Below, one piece after another: positions 17,117 to 25,367 of a stretch of DNA of 35,636 bases. The notes under the pieces are model-generated. The model searched no databases. It was not told the origin of the DNA and worked only from the letters and a program-made list of their open reading frames with translations. The stretch comes from Candidatus Gastranaerophilales bacterium (GTDB taxonomy: Bacteria > Cyanobacteriota > Vampirovibrionia > Gastranaerophilales > Gastranaerophilaceae). Every line of letters starts with the position of its first letter. Position 1 is the first letter of the stretch. The translations under genes were made by a program, and so were the position numbers. The DNA lies in the NCBI GenBank assembly GCA_947631645.1, contig CANRMD010000019.1, positions 1-35,636 on the forward strand, given 5' to 3'.

Positions 17117-17374
17117 ATGCCCCAAGGTTTTTCACAAGGAAGCCCTATGAAAAAAAGATTATCAGTATTGGTTTTTCTAAAAGGAACAACGGCTCCTATT
17201 GTTTTATATGTTGATAATCCTCTTGAATTATATGAAGAACTTAATCAAGTTTTAAAACTCAATTCTCAAACACCTAAGATCATTGAAAAAAATACTAACG
17301 GCCCCGTAAAAAGAGTCAGCATTCAATCTACGCAAATTTGTGCGGTTGCTCTGCAAGAAGAACAATATATGTAA
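17117..17374 (+). CDS. Small hypothetical protein
   Basis: An 85-aa protein, probably beta-rich. After MPQGFSQGSPMKKR come a strand (LSVLVFLKGTTAPIVLYVD), a helix (NPLELYEELNQVLKL) and a last strand pair (RVSIQSTQICAVALQEEQ). A longer frame begins at 17060, overlapping the upstream gene, but AGAGG lies 8-9 nt before the ATG at 17117, so the shorter start is used. It is the second gene of the pair. The stop lies 1 nt from the stop of the convergent metal exporter. Family unknown. Confidence 0.78.
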   Translation: MPQGFSQGSPMKKRLSVLVFLKGTTAPIVLYVDNPLELYEELNQVLKLNSQTPKIIEKNTNGPVKRVSIQSTQICAVALQEEQYM

Positions 17375-17375
17375 T

Positions 17376-18074
17376 TTATTTCATATCAATTAAAATTTTG
17401 ACGGTATGCTTTATTAGACTTAAAGACCATCTTAAAATTAAAAAGCCGCCAAGTATTCCTATTAGCGGATCTAAACAGGTTATATTAAAAAATTTGCCTG
17501 AAAGAAGTGCTAATATAGCAAATACCGATGTCATAGCATCAGCTAAAATATGATAATACGCTGCTTTAAAATTGTAATCCTTACAAGAATCATCATTTTC
17601 ATGCTCACAACCTTTGCAGTGATGATGTTCATGACCGTTATCAGTACAATGCTTATGCTCCATAATACATATACAAATACTATTAACAATAAAGCCTATA
17701 ACCGCAACTAATATAGCTTCATTAAAATGTATTTTTAAAGGATGCATTATCCTTAATATTGCTTCGTATATAATCCAAACACCGGTAAATGCCAAAAACA
17801 GTGAACTTGTATATGCCGCAATAGTTCCTATTTTATCTGTTCCGTTTATAAATTTATCGGACCCCGAAAACTTTCTTGTCAAGATATAAGCAACATAGGC
17901 AAGTAACAGTGCAAGGGCATGAGTTCCCATATGATAACCATCGGCAAGCAATGCCATGGAATTTGTTATATATCCGTATATAATTTCAGCAACCATTGTT
18001 ATTAAAGTAACAATAATAACAATCAGTGTTTTATTTTCGTTTTCTCCTGATAATTTAGATGCATTAACCTGCAT
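17376..18074 (-). CDS. CDF-family metal exporter, DmeF-like, copy 2
   Basis: A 232-aa cation diffusion facilitator with six membrane segments. TM2 carries LLADGYHMGTHALAL: His-x-x-x-His where many CDF proteins have His/Asp-x-x-x-Asp, a pattern I associate with the DmeF (Co2+/Ni2+) group. TM5 carries AYYHILADAMTSV with the usual His-x-x-x-Asp. The loop between TM4 and TM5 is rich in metal ligands (EHKHCTDNGHEHHHCKGCEHE). The protein ends right after TM6 (LIKHTVKILIDMK), so the cytoplasmic C-terminal domain of most CDF proteins is missing. It has a strong Shine-Dalgarno (AAGGAG) and follows its paralogue by 12 nt. Metal specificity is inferred. Confidence 0.85.
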   Translation of the reverse strand: MQVNASKLSGENENKTLIVIIVTLITMVAEIIYGYITNSMALLADGYHMGTHALALLLAYVAYILTRKFSGSDKFINGTDKIGTIAAYTSSLFLAFTGVWIIYEAILRIMHPLKIHFNEAILVAVIGFIVNSICICIMEHKHCTDNGHEHHHCKGCEHENDDSCKDYNFKAAYYHILADAMTSVFAILALLSGKFFNITCLDPLIGILGGFLILRWSLSLIKHTVKILIDMK

Positions 18075-18086
18075 ATATACTCCTTG

Positions 18087-18761
18087 TTATTTCATATCAA
18101 CAAGAATTTTTACGGTATGCTTTAATAAAATCAATGCCCATCTGAAAATTAAAACACCGCAAAGAATACCGACAATCGCATCAAGGTGAACACAATTATA
18201 AATTTTACCTAATATTAAAACAATAATTGTTAATACTGCAGTAAGTAAATCAGCAGCTATATGATAATAAGCAGCTTTATAATTGTAATCTTCTTTTTCA
18301 TCAGTATTATGTGAATGTTCTTCAACATTGTGCAAGTGGAAATGATGATCTTTCATAACAAACAAGCAAACACCGTTAACAACAAGACATATTACAGCAA
18401 TTAAAATAGCATCATTAAAATCAATAGCTTCAGGTTTGAAAATTCTTTGCAAAGACTCAACAGTAATCCAAAACCCCGCAAAGCCCAAAAGCATTGCACT
18501 TGTATATGCAGCCAAAGTACTAATTTTATATGTACCCGATGGAAATTTTTCAGACCCCTCAAATTTTCGTGCCAAAATGTAAGCAACATATGTCAGTCCC
18601 AAGGTTAAAACGTGAGTACCCATGTGATAACCCTCTGCCAATAGTGCCATTGATTTTGTAGTATATCCGAAAAATATTTCGGATACCATTGCAACTATTG
18701 TACAAATTATGACAATAAGTGTCTTTTTTTCATTAGATAAATGAGTGTGTTCCTGTTCCAT
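18087..18761 (-). CDS. CDF-family metal exporter, DmeF-like, copy 1
   Basis: A 224-aa paralogue of the downstream gene, with the same six-segment layout. TM2 has LLAEGYHMGTHVLTL (His-x-x-x-His, and Glu where copy 2 has Asp). TM5 has AYYHIAADLLTAV. The TM4-TM5 loop has fewer ligands (KDHHFHLHNVEEHSH). It too stops directly after TM6 (LLKHTVKILVDMK) without the C-terminal domain. The ATG immediately follows the kdsB stop (TAGATG), so translation is probably coupled. CDF proteins work as dimers; two tandem, diverged, same-length copies suggest a heterodimer. Confidence 0.85.
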   Translation of the reverse strand: MEQEHTHLSNEKKTLIVIICTIVAMVSEIFFGYTTKSMALLAEGYHMGTHVLTLGLTYVAYILARKFEGSEKFPSGTYKISTLAAYTSAMLLGFAGFWITVESLQRIFKPEAIDFNDAILIAVICLVVNGVCLFVMKDHHFHLHNVEEHSHNTDEKEDYNYKAAYYHIAADLLTAVLTIIVLILGKIYNCVHLDAIVGILCGVLIFRWALILLKHTVKILVDMK

Positions 18762-19493
18762 CTATTTTGCCTCAACTAACTTTTTAAATTCATTTAAATC
18801 TTCAATAGTATCTATTCCGACAGCATTATAATTAACAACCGCTGTTTTGATTTTCATTCCGTAATATAAAGCCCTTAACTGTTCAAGACTTTCTGCTTTT
18901 TCTATTTCAGGCTGTTCTAATTGTGTCATTTTAAATAAAGAGTCCCTTTTATAACCGTATATTCCAATATGTTTGTAAAATTTTGCAATACCTAAATTTC
19001 TTTCGTAAGGAATTTTAGAACGTGAAAAATAAAGTGCAAACCCGTTAATATCTTTTACACATTTAACCATATTAGGGTCATCAAGGTCATCATCAGGGTT
19101 AATTTCAGCTAAAAGGGTAGAAATATCCGCATCATTATCGTTTTTTATCAAATTAATAACCTGTTCAACACATTCGGTATCAATCATGGGTTCATCACCC
19201 TGAAGATTAATAATATAGGAAAACTCGGGATATTTTTGAGCGACTTCAACTATTCTGTCACTGCCGCATTTATGATGTTCCGATGTCATTTCAACATCAG
19301 CACCAAAAGATTTTGCACAATCATATATCTGCTGATTATCCGTTGCTATTATAACTCTGTCCGCAGATTTGACCTGAATTGCTCTTTCCCATACCCATTG
19401 TATTATAGGTTTTTCTAAAACTTTTATTAATGGTTTTCCCTGAAGACGTTTTGAATTATATCTTGCGGGAATTATTATTGCTGTCTGTGACAT
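18762..19493 (-). CDS. kdsB: 3-deoxy-manno-octulosonate cytidylyltransferase
   Basis: Activates Kdo as CMP-Kdo for the LPS inner core. Motifs: IIPARYNSKRLQGKPL, VIIATDNQQIYDCA, MTSEHHKCGSDRIVEVAQ, INLQGDEPMID, YFSRSKIPYE, KHIGIYGYKRD and the C-terminal GIDTIEDL. Normal length (243 aa). The Shine-Dalgarno (GGGAGG) lies within the end of prmA; the two genes abut. Together with lptB it implies a Kdo-containing LPS. Confidence 0.96.
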   Translation of the reverse strand: MSQTAIIIPARYNSKRLQGKPLIKVLEKPIIQWVWERAIQVKSADRVIIATDNQQIYDCAKSFGADVEMTSEHHKCGSDRIVEVAQKYPEFSYIINLQGDEPMIDTECVEQVINLIKNDNDADISTLLAEINPDDDLDDPNMVKCVKDINGFALYFSRSKIPYERNLGIAKFYKHIGIYGYKRDSLFKMTQLEQPEIEKAESLEQLRALYYGMKIKTAVVNYNAVGIDTIEDLNEFKKLVEAK

Positions 19494-20417
19494 TTAATCC
19501 TCCCTTTGAACAACAAATGCTATCCACTCATTTTGCTGAACTTGCTCAATAATTTTTAAATTATTTCTTTCTATTGAATCAATTACTACTTTTTCTTTAC
19601 CATTAAGTATACCGCTTAATACAATTTTTGCCCCTATTTTCATAATTCTTTTTAAATCAGGCATGATTTCAGCTAAAACATTATGAAGAATATTTGCAAA
19701 AACAAAATCATATTCGCCTGTTTTTAAAATGTTACTCGCTGCATTATAAAAAACAATATTTGATACATTATTAACTTTAGCATTAATTTTAGCCGTTTCA
19801 ACCGCAGTTTCATCAGTATCAACGGCATCAGCATATTTTGCACCGAGTTTTACCGCACAAATAGCTAAAATACCCGAACCACATCCTATATCAGCAACTT
19901 TTGAAGATACACTCATATATTTTTCGCAAGCTTTCACACACAATTGGGTAGTTGCATGCGTTCCTGTTCCGAATGCATTACCGGGGTCTATATTTACAAC
20001 AATTTCGTCATCTTTGGCAATATATTTTTCCCACGTAGGACAAATAACAATTTTATCAGATATTTTAGATGGCTTCCAATGTTCTTTCCACTTTTTTGAC
20101 CAGTCAACAATTTCCTGTTTTTTAATACTTACATTCCAACTGCCCAAATCAGAATTAAATACATTTTTTTCCGTTAACTCTTGTTTTTTTTGAGCCAAGA
20201 AAGCTTTTACATAGTCAAAATCTAAATTATCAGAAACAATATAAGCTTTTAAAGTATTTTCAGTTGAAGAAACCAATTCTAAATTTTTATATGTTTCTTC
20301 TGCCGTAATTATACCCTCACAATCAAACTCAGTCTGTATAATATCACATAAAATATCTGCACAGATTGGATTAATCTCAATACACACTTCCCAATAAGTT
20401 TTATCAATTACTGACAA
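19494..20417 (-). CDS. prmA: Ribosomal protein L11 methyltransferase
   Basis: Trimethylates ribosomal protein L11 using SAM. The N-terminal substrate domain (about 1-60) begins with YWEVCIEI. The catalytic domain has DPGNAFGTGTHATTQLC (145-160), the SAM loop VADIGCGSGILAICAVKLGA (174-193) and FANILHNVL. Length 307 aa is normal. Its start lies 10 nt inside the end of accA, and its stop abuts kdsB, so it is embedded in the acc operon. Confidence 0.95.
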   Translation of the reverse strand: MSVIDKTYWEVCIEINPICADILCDIIQTEFDCEGIITAEETYKNLELVSSTENTLKAYIVSDNLDFDYVKAFLAQKKQELTEKNVFNSDLGSWNVSIKKQEIVDWSKKWKEHWKPSKISDKIVICPTWEKYIAKDDEIVVNIDPGNAFGTGTHATTQLCVKACEKYMSVSSKVADIGCGSGILAICAVKLGAKYADAVDTDETAVETAKINAKVNNVSNIVFYNAASNILKTGEYDFVFANILHNVLAEIMPDLKRIMKIGAKIVLSGILNGKEKVVIDSIERNNLKIIEQVQQNEWIAFVVQRED

Positions 20418-21358
20418 AATACACCCATTCTCCTGAATTTGTTATATCTGTCATCTCTGAGTTTATCGGGATTAACATCTTTTAACTCATTAACGGCAGA
20501 CAGAATAGTTTTCTTTAATTCATTACCCATCAACTCATAATCGCAATGAGCACCGCCTAAAGGTTCTTTTACAATACCGTCTATAATTTCCAAATCAAGT
20601 AAATCATCACTTGTAATTTTAAGAGCTTCTGCGGCAACATCAGCTTTAGAAGCATCACGCCATAAAATAGACGCACACCCCTCAGGAGAAATAACGGTGT
20701 AGTATGCATGTTCCAACATATATACTCTGTCAGCAACAGCAAGCCCCAAAGCACCTCCGGAGCACCCTTCTCCCGTGATAACTGCAATAATAGGAACATT
20801 TAATTTTGCCATTTCTTTCAAATTTACGGCAATTGCAGTACCTTGAGCAGTTTCTTCCGCTTTCATTCCCGGATATGCCCCCGGAGTATCTATCAATGTA
20901 ACAATAGGAAGATTAAATTTATTCGCATGATAGAATAGCCTTAATGCTTTTCTGTATCCTTGAGGTTGAGGCATACCAAAGTTATATATTAGATTTTCTT
21001 TTGTATTTTTACCTTTTTGAGTACCAATAATAACAACACTTTGATTATCAATTTTTGCTATACCGCCGATTATTGCTCTGTCATCTGTACCTTCTCTGTC
21101 ACCATGAAGTTCAATAAAATCAGTAGTCATTAATTTAACATAATCTAAAAATGTCGGTCTGTCTGCATGACGTGCAATTTGTAAACGCTGTGACGGAGTT
21201 AAATTAGCATACAATTCTTTTTTGTATTCCAAAGCTTGTTTTTCAAAAGTTTCTATTTGGTTTGATACATCCATACCTGATGACTCACTTATTTCTTTTA
21301 ATTCTTTTATTTTTTCTTCAATTTCGTACAACGGTTTTTCAAATTCCAAAATAGCCAT
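20408..21358 (-). CDS. accA: Acetyl-CoA carboxylase carboxyltransferase subunit alpha
   Basis: With AccD, transfers the carboxyl group from carboxybiotin to acetyl-CoA, the first step of fatty-acid synthesis. The 316-aa protein has the N-terminal helix pair (LEFEKPLYEIEEKIKEL), ELHGDREGTDDRAIIGGIAK, FGMPQPQGYRKALR, LIDTPGAYPGMKAEE, GEGCSGGALGLAVADRV, and YTVISPEGCASILWRDASKA. It begins 8 nt after accD, the usual partner, so the two are co-made. Confidence 0.96.
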   Translation of the reverse strand: MAILEFEKPLYEIEEKIKELKEISESSGMDVSNQIETFEKQALEYKKELYANLTPSQRLQIARHADRPTFLDYVKLMTTDFIELHGDREGTDDRAIIGGIAKIDNQSVVIIGTQKGKNTKENLIYNFGMPQPQGYRKALRLFYHANKFNLPIVTLIDTPGAYPGMKAEETAQGTAIAVNLKEMAKLNVPIIAVITGEGCSGGALGLAVADRVYMLEHAYYTVISPEGCASILWRDASKADVAAEALKITSDDLLDLEIIDGIVKEPLGGAHCDYELMGNELKKTILSAVNELKDVNPDKLRDDRYNKFRRMGVFCQ

Positions 21359-21366
21359 AATATCAC

Positions 21367-22230
21367 CTACACTTTATGAAGCCTTATAAGTTTTGCAATA
21401 GTTGATTTCAAATCAGCTCTCGAAGAAATCATATCAATTTGCCCGTATTTCATTAAATAATTAGCTGTTTGGAAATCAGCGGGAAGAGATTGTCTTATTG
21501 TTTGTTCAATAACTCTTCTGCCTGCAAAACCGATTCTTGCATCTTGTTCGGCAATAATAATATCACCGAGAGTTGCAAAACTTGCAGTTACTCCGCCAAA
21601 TGTCGGCTCCGTAAGAACCGTAATATATAACAAACCTGCATCATTTAATTTCGCAACAGCACAACTTGTTTTTGCCATTTGCATAAGGCTTAAAATACTT
21701 TCTTGCATTCTTGCTCCGCCTGAAGCCGTAACTGCTATCATGGGGATTTTACGTTTTAAAGCTTCTTCCATGGCAAGCGTAACTTTTTCTCCGACAACAC
21801 TGCCCATAGAACCGCCCATAAACTCAAAATCCATAACTGCAGCAGAAACAAGGTTTCCATCTATTTCTCCCACTCCGGCGATAACAGCCTCATTCATATT
21901 TGTTTTTGCTTTAGCCTGAGCTATTCTTTTTTTATAAGATTCCGTATCAGTAAATTCCAAAGGGTCTGCCGTTGTAATATTTGAAAACATTTCTTCAAAT
22001 GTACCCTCATCGAATAACTGATTAATACGTGTTCTTGCATTTATTCTAAAGTGATAACCGCATTTTGGACACACTTGAAGGTTTTCTTCAACATCTTTTC
22101 TTAAAAGCTGTGCATTACAGTTATAACATTTAACCCATAGTTTCCCAATGCTGTCATCAATTTGAGGATCTTGATCCCTTCTTGCAATTTGCATTTCTTT
22201 TCTTTGTTCGAACCAATCCTTTACTGTCAT
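21367..22230 (-). CDS. accD: Acetyl-CoA carboxylase carboxyltransferase subunit beta
   Basis: Beta subunit of the carboxyltransferase. The N-terminal zinc ribbon is complete (Cys35, Cys38, Cys54, Cys57 in KCYNCNAQ ... VCPKCGYHF). It is followed by the crotonase-like domain with FMGGSMGSVVGEK, TASGGARMQES, LTEPTFGGVTASFA and IGFAGRRVIEQT. Length 287 aa is normal. GGAGGA about 7 nt upstream fixes the start. It leads the six-gene operon accD-accA-prmA-kdsB-CDF-CDF; its upstream region carries a perfect palindrome. Confidence 0.96.
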   Translation of the reverse strand: MTVKDWFEQRKEMQIARRDQDPQIDDSIGKLWVKCYNCNAQLLRKDVEENLQVCPKCGYHFRINARTRINQLFDEGTFEEMFSNITTADPLEFTDTESYKKRIAQAKAKTNMNEAVIAGVGEIDGNLVSAAVMDFEFMGGSMGSVVGEKVTLAMEEALKRKIPMIAVTASGGARMQESILSLMQMAKTSCAVAKLNDAGLLYITVLTEPTFGGVTASFATLGDIIIAEQDARIGFAGRRVIEQTIRQSLPADFQTANYLMKYGQIDMISSRADLKSTIAKLIRLHKV

Positions 22231-22254
22231 AAAAGATTTCCTCCGCTAATCTGT

Positions 22255-22286
22255 TTGTGTTTAAACACAATAATATGATTATTATA
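22255..22286 (-). promoter_or_regulatory. accD operon promoter with 16-bp palindrome
   Basis: On the minus strand TATAAT lies at complement(22281-22286); no strong -35 is seen. Just downstream, at about +4 to +19 from the expected start, is the perfect palindrome TTGTGTTTAAACACAA (22255-22270). It precedes the Shine-Dalgarno and is well placed as an operator. Confidence 0.55.
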
Positions 22287-22336
22287 CATCAAAGATTTAC
22301 ATATAAAACATTATACAACTGTTCATGCCATATTAT

Positions 22337-24106
22337 TTACATTCTCTCAGGTGCATTTACAGCTATAAGTTTCATAGCTGATTTTAATATAATGGTTACA
22401 TCTTTAACAATGGCTAATCTTGCAAGCATTAAATCATTATTTTCAACAAGCACTTTTGAAAATGTATAAAATTGATGAAAATTTGCGGCAAGCTCCTGTA
22501 AATACTTTGTTAACAAATATGGAGTTCTATATTTTGCCGAATTTTGAACTACCGATTTATATTCTTCCAATTTTAAAATTAATTTTTTAGTAGTTTCAAC
22601 AGCTTTTTCATCAGTTTCAGTCCAAAGTACATCATAATCAGACTCAGTTAATTTAGAAAGAGCATCATCAACATTTTTACATTCACTGTCATTTACTTGA
22701 GAGTTAATAACATCAAATTTCTCGCTTTGTGCATGTCTTAATATTGAACAACCTCTGGCATGTGCATATTGAACATAAAAAACAGGATTTTCATCGGTTT
22801 TTGATTTAGCAAGTTCAACATCAAAATCCAAAGTAGTATCAATGCTTCTCATTATCATCCAGTAACGTGTAGCATCGACTCCTACTTCTTCAATTAAATC
22901 ATCAAGAGTAATCATCTTAGTACGCTTACCCATTCTGACTTGTTCACCGTTCATAACAAGGTTAACAAGCTGCCCTAACAATACTTCAAGAGATTTCGGG
23001 TTATATCCTAAAACTTCAATAGAAGCTCTTATTCTGGGAATATAACCGTGATGATCTGCTCCCCATATATTTAACAAAGTTTCAAAGCCTCTTTGCAGTT
23101 TGTTAAAATGATATGCAATATCTGCTGTTAAATATGTATAAGCTCCGTCAGATTTTCTTATAACTCTGTCTTGATCATCTCCGTACTTTGAAGATGCAAA
23201 CCATAATGCCCCGTCTTTTTCATACAAAACTCCCAGCTCATCAAGTTTTTTTATACAAGCCTCAACCTGACCCGATTCATGCAGTGTAAGTTCACTAAAA
23301 TAATTATCAAAATGAGTATTAAAATTTTCTAATAACTCTTTTTGAAGACTTAACATTTTTAATCTTGCATATTTAGACAAATATTTCAGGTGTTCAATTT
23401 CAAAATTACCTTTATAAGATTCACTAATTTCTTTTGCCTTGTTCGGTTCAATTTGAACAAATTCTTTAGCAATCGGAATTAAATATTCACCCGTATAATA
23501 ATTTTTAGCTTCTTCTTCATCAACGGGGAAATCAACATCTACACCCATTTCATTCAATATACGAATATATAAAGATTTTCCGAGTTTTTGAATTTGGCTT
23601 CCCGCATCATTAATATAAAATTCCTGATAAACGTCATACCCGGAATATTTCATAACATTAGCTAACGCACTGCCCATAGCAGCCCATCTTCCATGCCCGA
23701 TATGAAAAGGCCCTGTAGGGTTTGCACTAACATATTCAAGAATTACTTTTTTGCCCTCACCTTGATTATTTTTAGCATAATCCAGTTTTTTATCAGAGAT
23801 TTCCGATAAAATATCATTAAGCATTGAATTATCAAGTTTAAAATTAATAAAACCCGCAGCAATATTGATACTGAAACCACCTTTTTTAATATTATCAGCA
23901 ATCAATTGAGCTATTCTTACCGGAGGTAATTTTGCATAACGAGCAAGTGATGATACATTCACCGCAAAATCACCAAATTGAGCATTCTTAGGTATTTCTG
24001 CCTGAAGCTCATAAATATCCGACTCACTCATTTGTCCGAGTGAACCTTGCTTTACTAATGTTTCAATACTCTTGTTTACCTTACAAAGAAAAAAATCTTT
24101 TAACAT
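22337..24106 (-). CDS. argS: Arginyl-tRNA synthetase
   Basis: Charges tRNA-Arg. Class I motifs: the HIGH box in SANPTGPFHIGHGRWA, and the KMSKS position replaced by MGKRTKMITL as is common in ArgS. The N-terminal additional domain (about 1-110) and the C-terminal anticodon-binding domain with a DALRP-type end (NLMLARLAIVKDVTIILKSA, preceding NAPERM) are present. Length 589 aa is normal. A moderate ribosome site, AGGCGA, lies 4-5 nt before the ATG. A perfect inverted repeat lies directly upstream. Confidence 0.96.
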   Translation of the reverse strand: MLKDFFLCKVNKSIETLVKQGSLGQMSESDIYELQAEIPKNAQFGDFAVNVSSLARYAKLPPVRIAQLIADNIKKGGFSINIAAGFINFKLDNSMLNDILSEISDKKLDYAKNNQGEGKKVILEYVSANPTGPFHIGHGRWAAMGSALANVMKYSGYDVYQEFYINDAGSQIQKLGKSLYIRILNEMGVDVDFPVDEEEAKNYYTGEYLIPIAKEFVQIEPNKAKEISESYKGNFEIEHLKYLSKYARLKMLSLQKELLENFNTHFDNYFSELTLHESGQVEACIKKLDELGVLYEKDGALWFASSKYGDDQDRVIRKSDGAYTYLTADIAYHFNKLQRGFETLLNIWGADHHGYIPRIRASIEVLGYNPKSLEVLLGQLVNLVMNGEQVRMGKRTKMITLDDLIEEVGVDATRYWMIMRSIDTTLDFDVELAKSKTDENPVFYVQYAHARGCSILRHAQSEKFDVINSQVNDSECKNVDDALSKLTESDYDVLWTETDEKAVETTKKLILKLEEYKSVVQNSAKYRTPYLLTKYLQELAANFHQFYTFSKVLVENNDLMLARLAIVKDVTIILKSAMKLIAVNAPERM

Positions 24107-24116
24107 ATTTTCGCCT

Positions 24117-24141
24117 ATTAATGTAATTTACATTAATAATA
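24117..24141 (-). promoter_or_regulatory. argS promoter with 10+1+10 palindrome
   Basis: ATTAATGTAA-T-TTACATTAAT (24117-24137) is a perfect inverted repeat with a 1-nt centre. It overlaps a minus-strand TATTAT (complement 24136-24141) and the expected transcription start, and ends 10 nt before the argS ATG. Looks like an operator of unknown regulator. Confidence 0.5.
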
Positions 24142-24161
24142 CCAAAAACATGCAAACTATA

Positions 24162-24311
24162 CTAAAATGCACAATCTTTCATTTTATCGTTTAAAGATTT
24201 TTTAATACATATGGAATAAACATCTATATTACTTCCAAAAGTATTAAACCCGCCTAATAAGTACTTTAGTTTATCTATAGTATCATTAGATAATACAGTT
24301 TCTGTATCCAT
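24162..24311 (-). CDS. Small hypothetical protein, 49 aa
   Basis: A 49-codon gene. The ATG at 24311 has AGAGGA 3-4 nt upstream, and codon choice looks like neighbouring genes. The product starts MDTETVLSNDTIDKLKYLL, continues with GGFNTFGSNIDVYSICIKK and ends KDCAF; it is soluble and mixed-charge. The same frame stays open 22 further codons upstream with a hydrophobic, coding-looking stretch, so it could instead be the remnant of a longer gene. It lies between the SpoU methyltransferase gene and argS, 56 nt before the argS start. A TATAAT at complement(24387-24392) could drive it. Family unknown. Confidence 0.5.
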   Translation of the reverse strand: MDTETVLSNDTIDKLKYLLGGFNTFGSNIDVYSICIKKSLNDKMKDCAF

Positions 24312-24411
24312 ATATCCTCTTGCAAAAAACACTTTACCGATTACATTAAAGTAATTCCCTATCCGATTGTTTTTTTAACGATAAGAATTATAAATATTAA
24401 AAAATATAAAT

Positions 24412-24531
24412 TTAAACTTGACTTTCTACAATAGAGCCGAATAAATCAAATTTAACAATAATATTGTCAATATTATCCAAGAATTTTTTTACTTCAATTG
24501 CAACTTCTTGATTAAATAAAGAACTATTCAT
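24412..24531 (-). CDS. Small hypothetical protein, 39 aa
   Basis: A 39-codon gene with the ribosome site GGAGAG about 6 nt before its ATG. The product begins MNSSLFNQEVAIEVKKFL and ends IVKFDLFGSIVESQV, a helix followed by a short hydrophobic strand. It shares an FGS-I element and general layout with the 49-aa product 100 nt downstream, which hints at weak paralogy. It lies 80 nt after the SpoU methyltransferase stop on the same strand. Real expression is uncertain because of its size. Confidence 0.42.
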   Translation of the reverse strand: MNSSLFNQEVAIEVKKFLDNIDNIIVKFDLFGSIVESQV

Positions 24532-24611
24532 GATTTCTCTCCATTTATCTGACAATTTATTTAATCGGCTAAAAAAATATATACTTTAGAAATATTAAGT
24601 AAAATTTACAA

Positions 24612-25367
24612 TTAATTATTATCAAATATTTCATACATAACAATAGAAGCACAAACAGCCAAATTTAAAGATTCAACATTATTTTGCATATCAAGTTTGA
24701 TATTATAATCAGACAAACTTTCAAGTTCCTTAGATAACCCGTTAGCTTCTGAACCAAACATTATAATTTTTTTATCTAATTTTGAGCAGTTTTTCAAAGT
24801 TATATTATTATTTTTTGAAAGTGATGTTGAAATAATTTTATGAGATTTGAAATATTTTTTAATTTCGCAAATTTCTTTTAATTGAATAATAGGAATTTTA
24901 AAAAAATTACCTACAGCAGAGCGAATAACTTTAGAAGAATACATATCCGTACAATCTGAAAAAAGTACAATACCATCCATTCCAAAAGCACATGCACTTC
25001 TAATTATTGTACCCAAATTACCGGGGTCTGATACAGAGTCTATAAGCACAACAGAATTTAATTTTTCAAAAGAGTTTATATCATATACTTTTTTCTTCGC
25101 TATTGTTAAAACTTCACAAGGCGAAGATGTTGTGGATATTTTTTTCATATCATCTTCGCTTATATAAACTGCATTTTTATAACTAACTTCTTTAATTGCA
25201 TATACGGCAATAATTTCAACAGATGAGTGTATAATGTCTTCAAGAGCCTTTTTACCCTCAGCAATAAACAAATTATACTCATCACGATATTTTTTAAGAT
25301 GAAGTTTTTTTATTTCTTTAATTTTATTATTTGATAGTGACTCTAAATGCACGCAAAAGCCTGCCAT
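24612..25367 (-). CDS. TrmH/SpoU-family RNA 2'-O-methyltransferase
   Basis: A 251-aa SPOUT methyltransferase that modifies rRNA or tRNA with SAM. The N-terminal domain (LSNNKIKEIKKLHLKKYR, about 10-90) resembles the L30e-like RNA-binding part of the 23S rRNA enzymes. The knotted catalytic domain has all three motifs: DPGNLGTIIRSA, IMFGSEANGLS, and NNVESLNLAVCASIVMYE. The gene overlaps the end of the aminopeptidase gene by 25 nt and has no clear Shine-Dalgarno, so it is probably coupled; a GTG 5 codons in is an alternative start. The target nucleotide cannot be read from sequence. Confidence 0.88.
   Translation of the reverse strand: MAGFCVHLESLSNNKIKEIKKLHLKKYRDEYNLFIAEGKKALEDIIHSSVEIIAVYAIKEVSYKNAVYISEDDMKKISTTSSPCEVLTIAKKKVYDINSFEKLNSVVLIDSVSDPGNLGTIIRSACAFGMDGIVLFSDCTDMYSSKVIRSAVGNFFKIPIIQLKEICEIKKYFKSHKIISTSLSKNNNITLKNCSKLDKKIIMFGSEANGLSKELESLSDYNIKLDMQNNVESLNLAVCASIVMYEIFDNN

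Noticed and set aside
22206-22216. GTTCGAACC-like motif suggesting a tRNA T-loop
   Set aside because: It lies within the accD coding sequence (residues FEQR) and no acceptor stem or anticodon arm can be formed around it.
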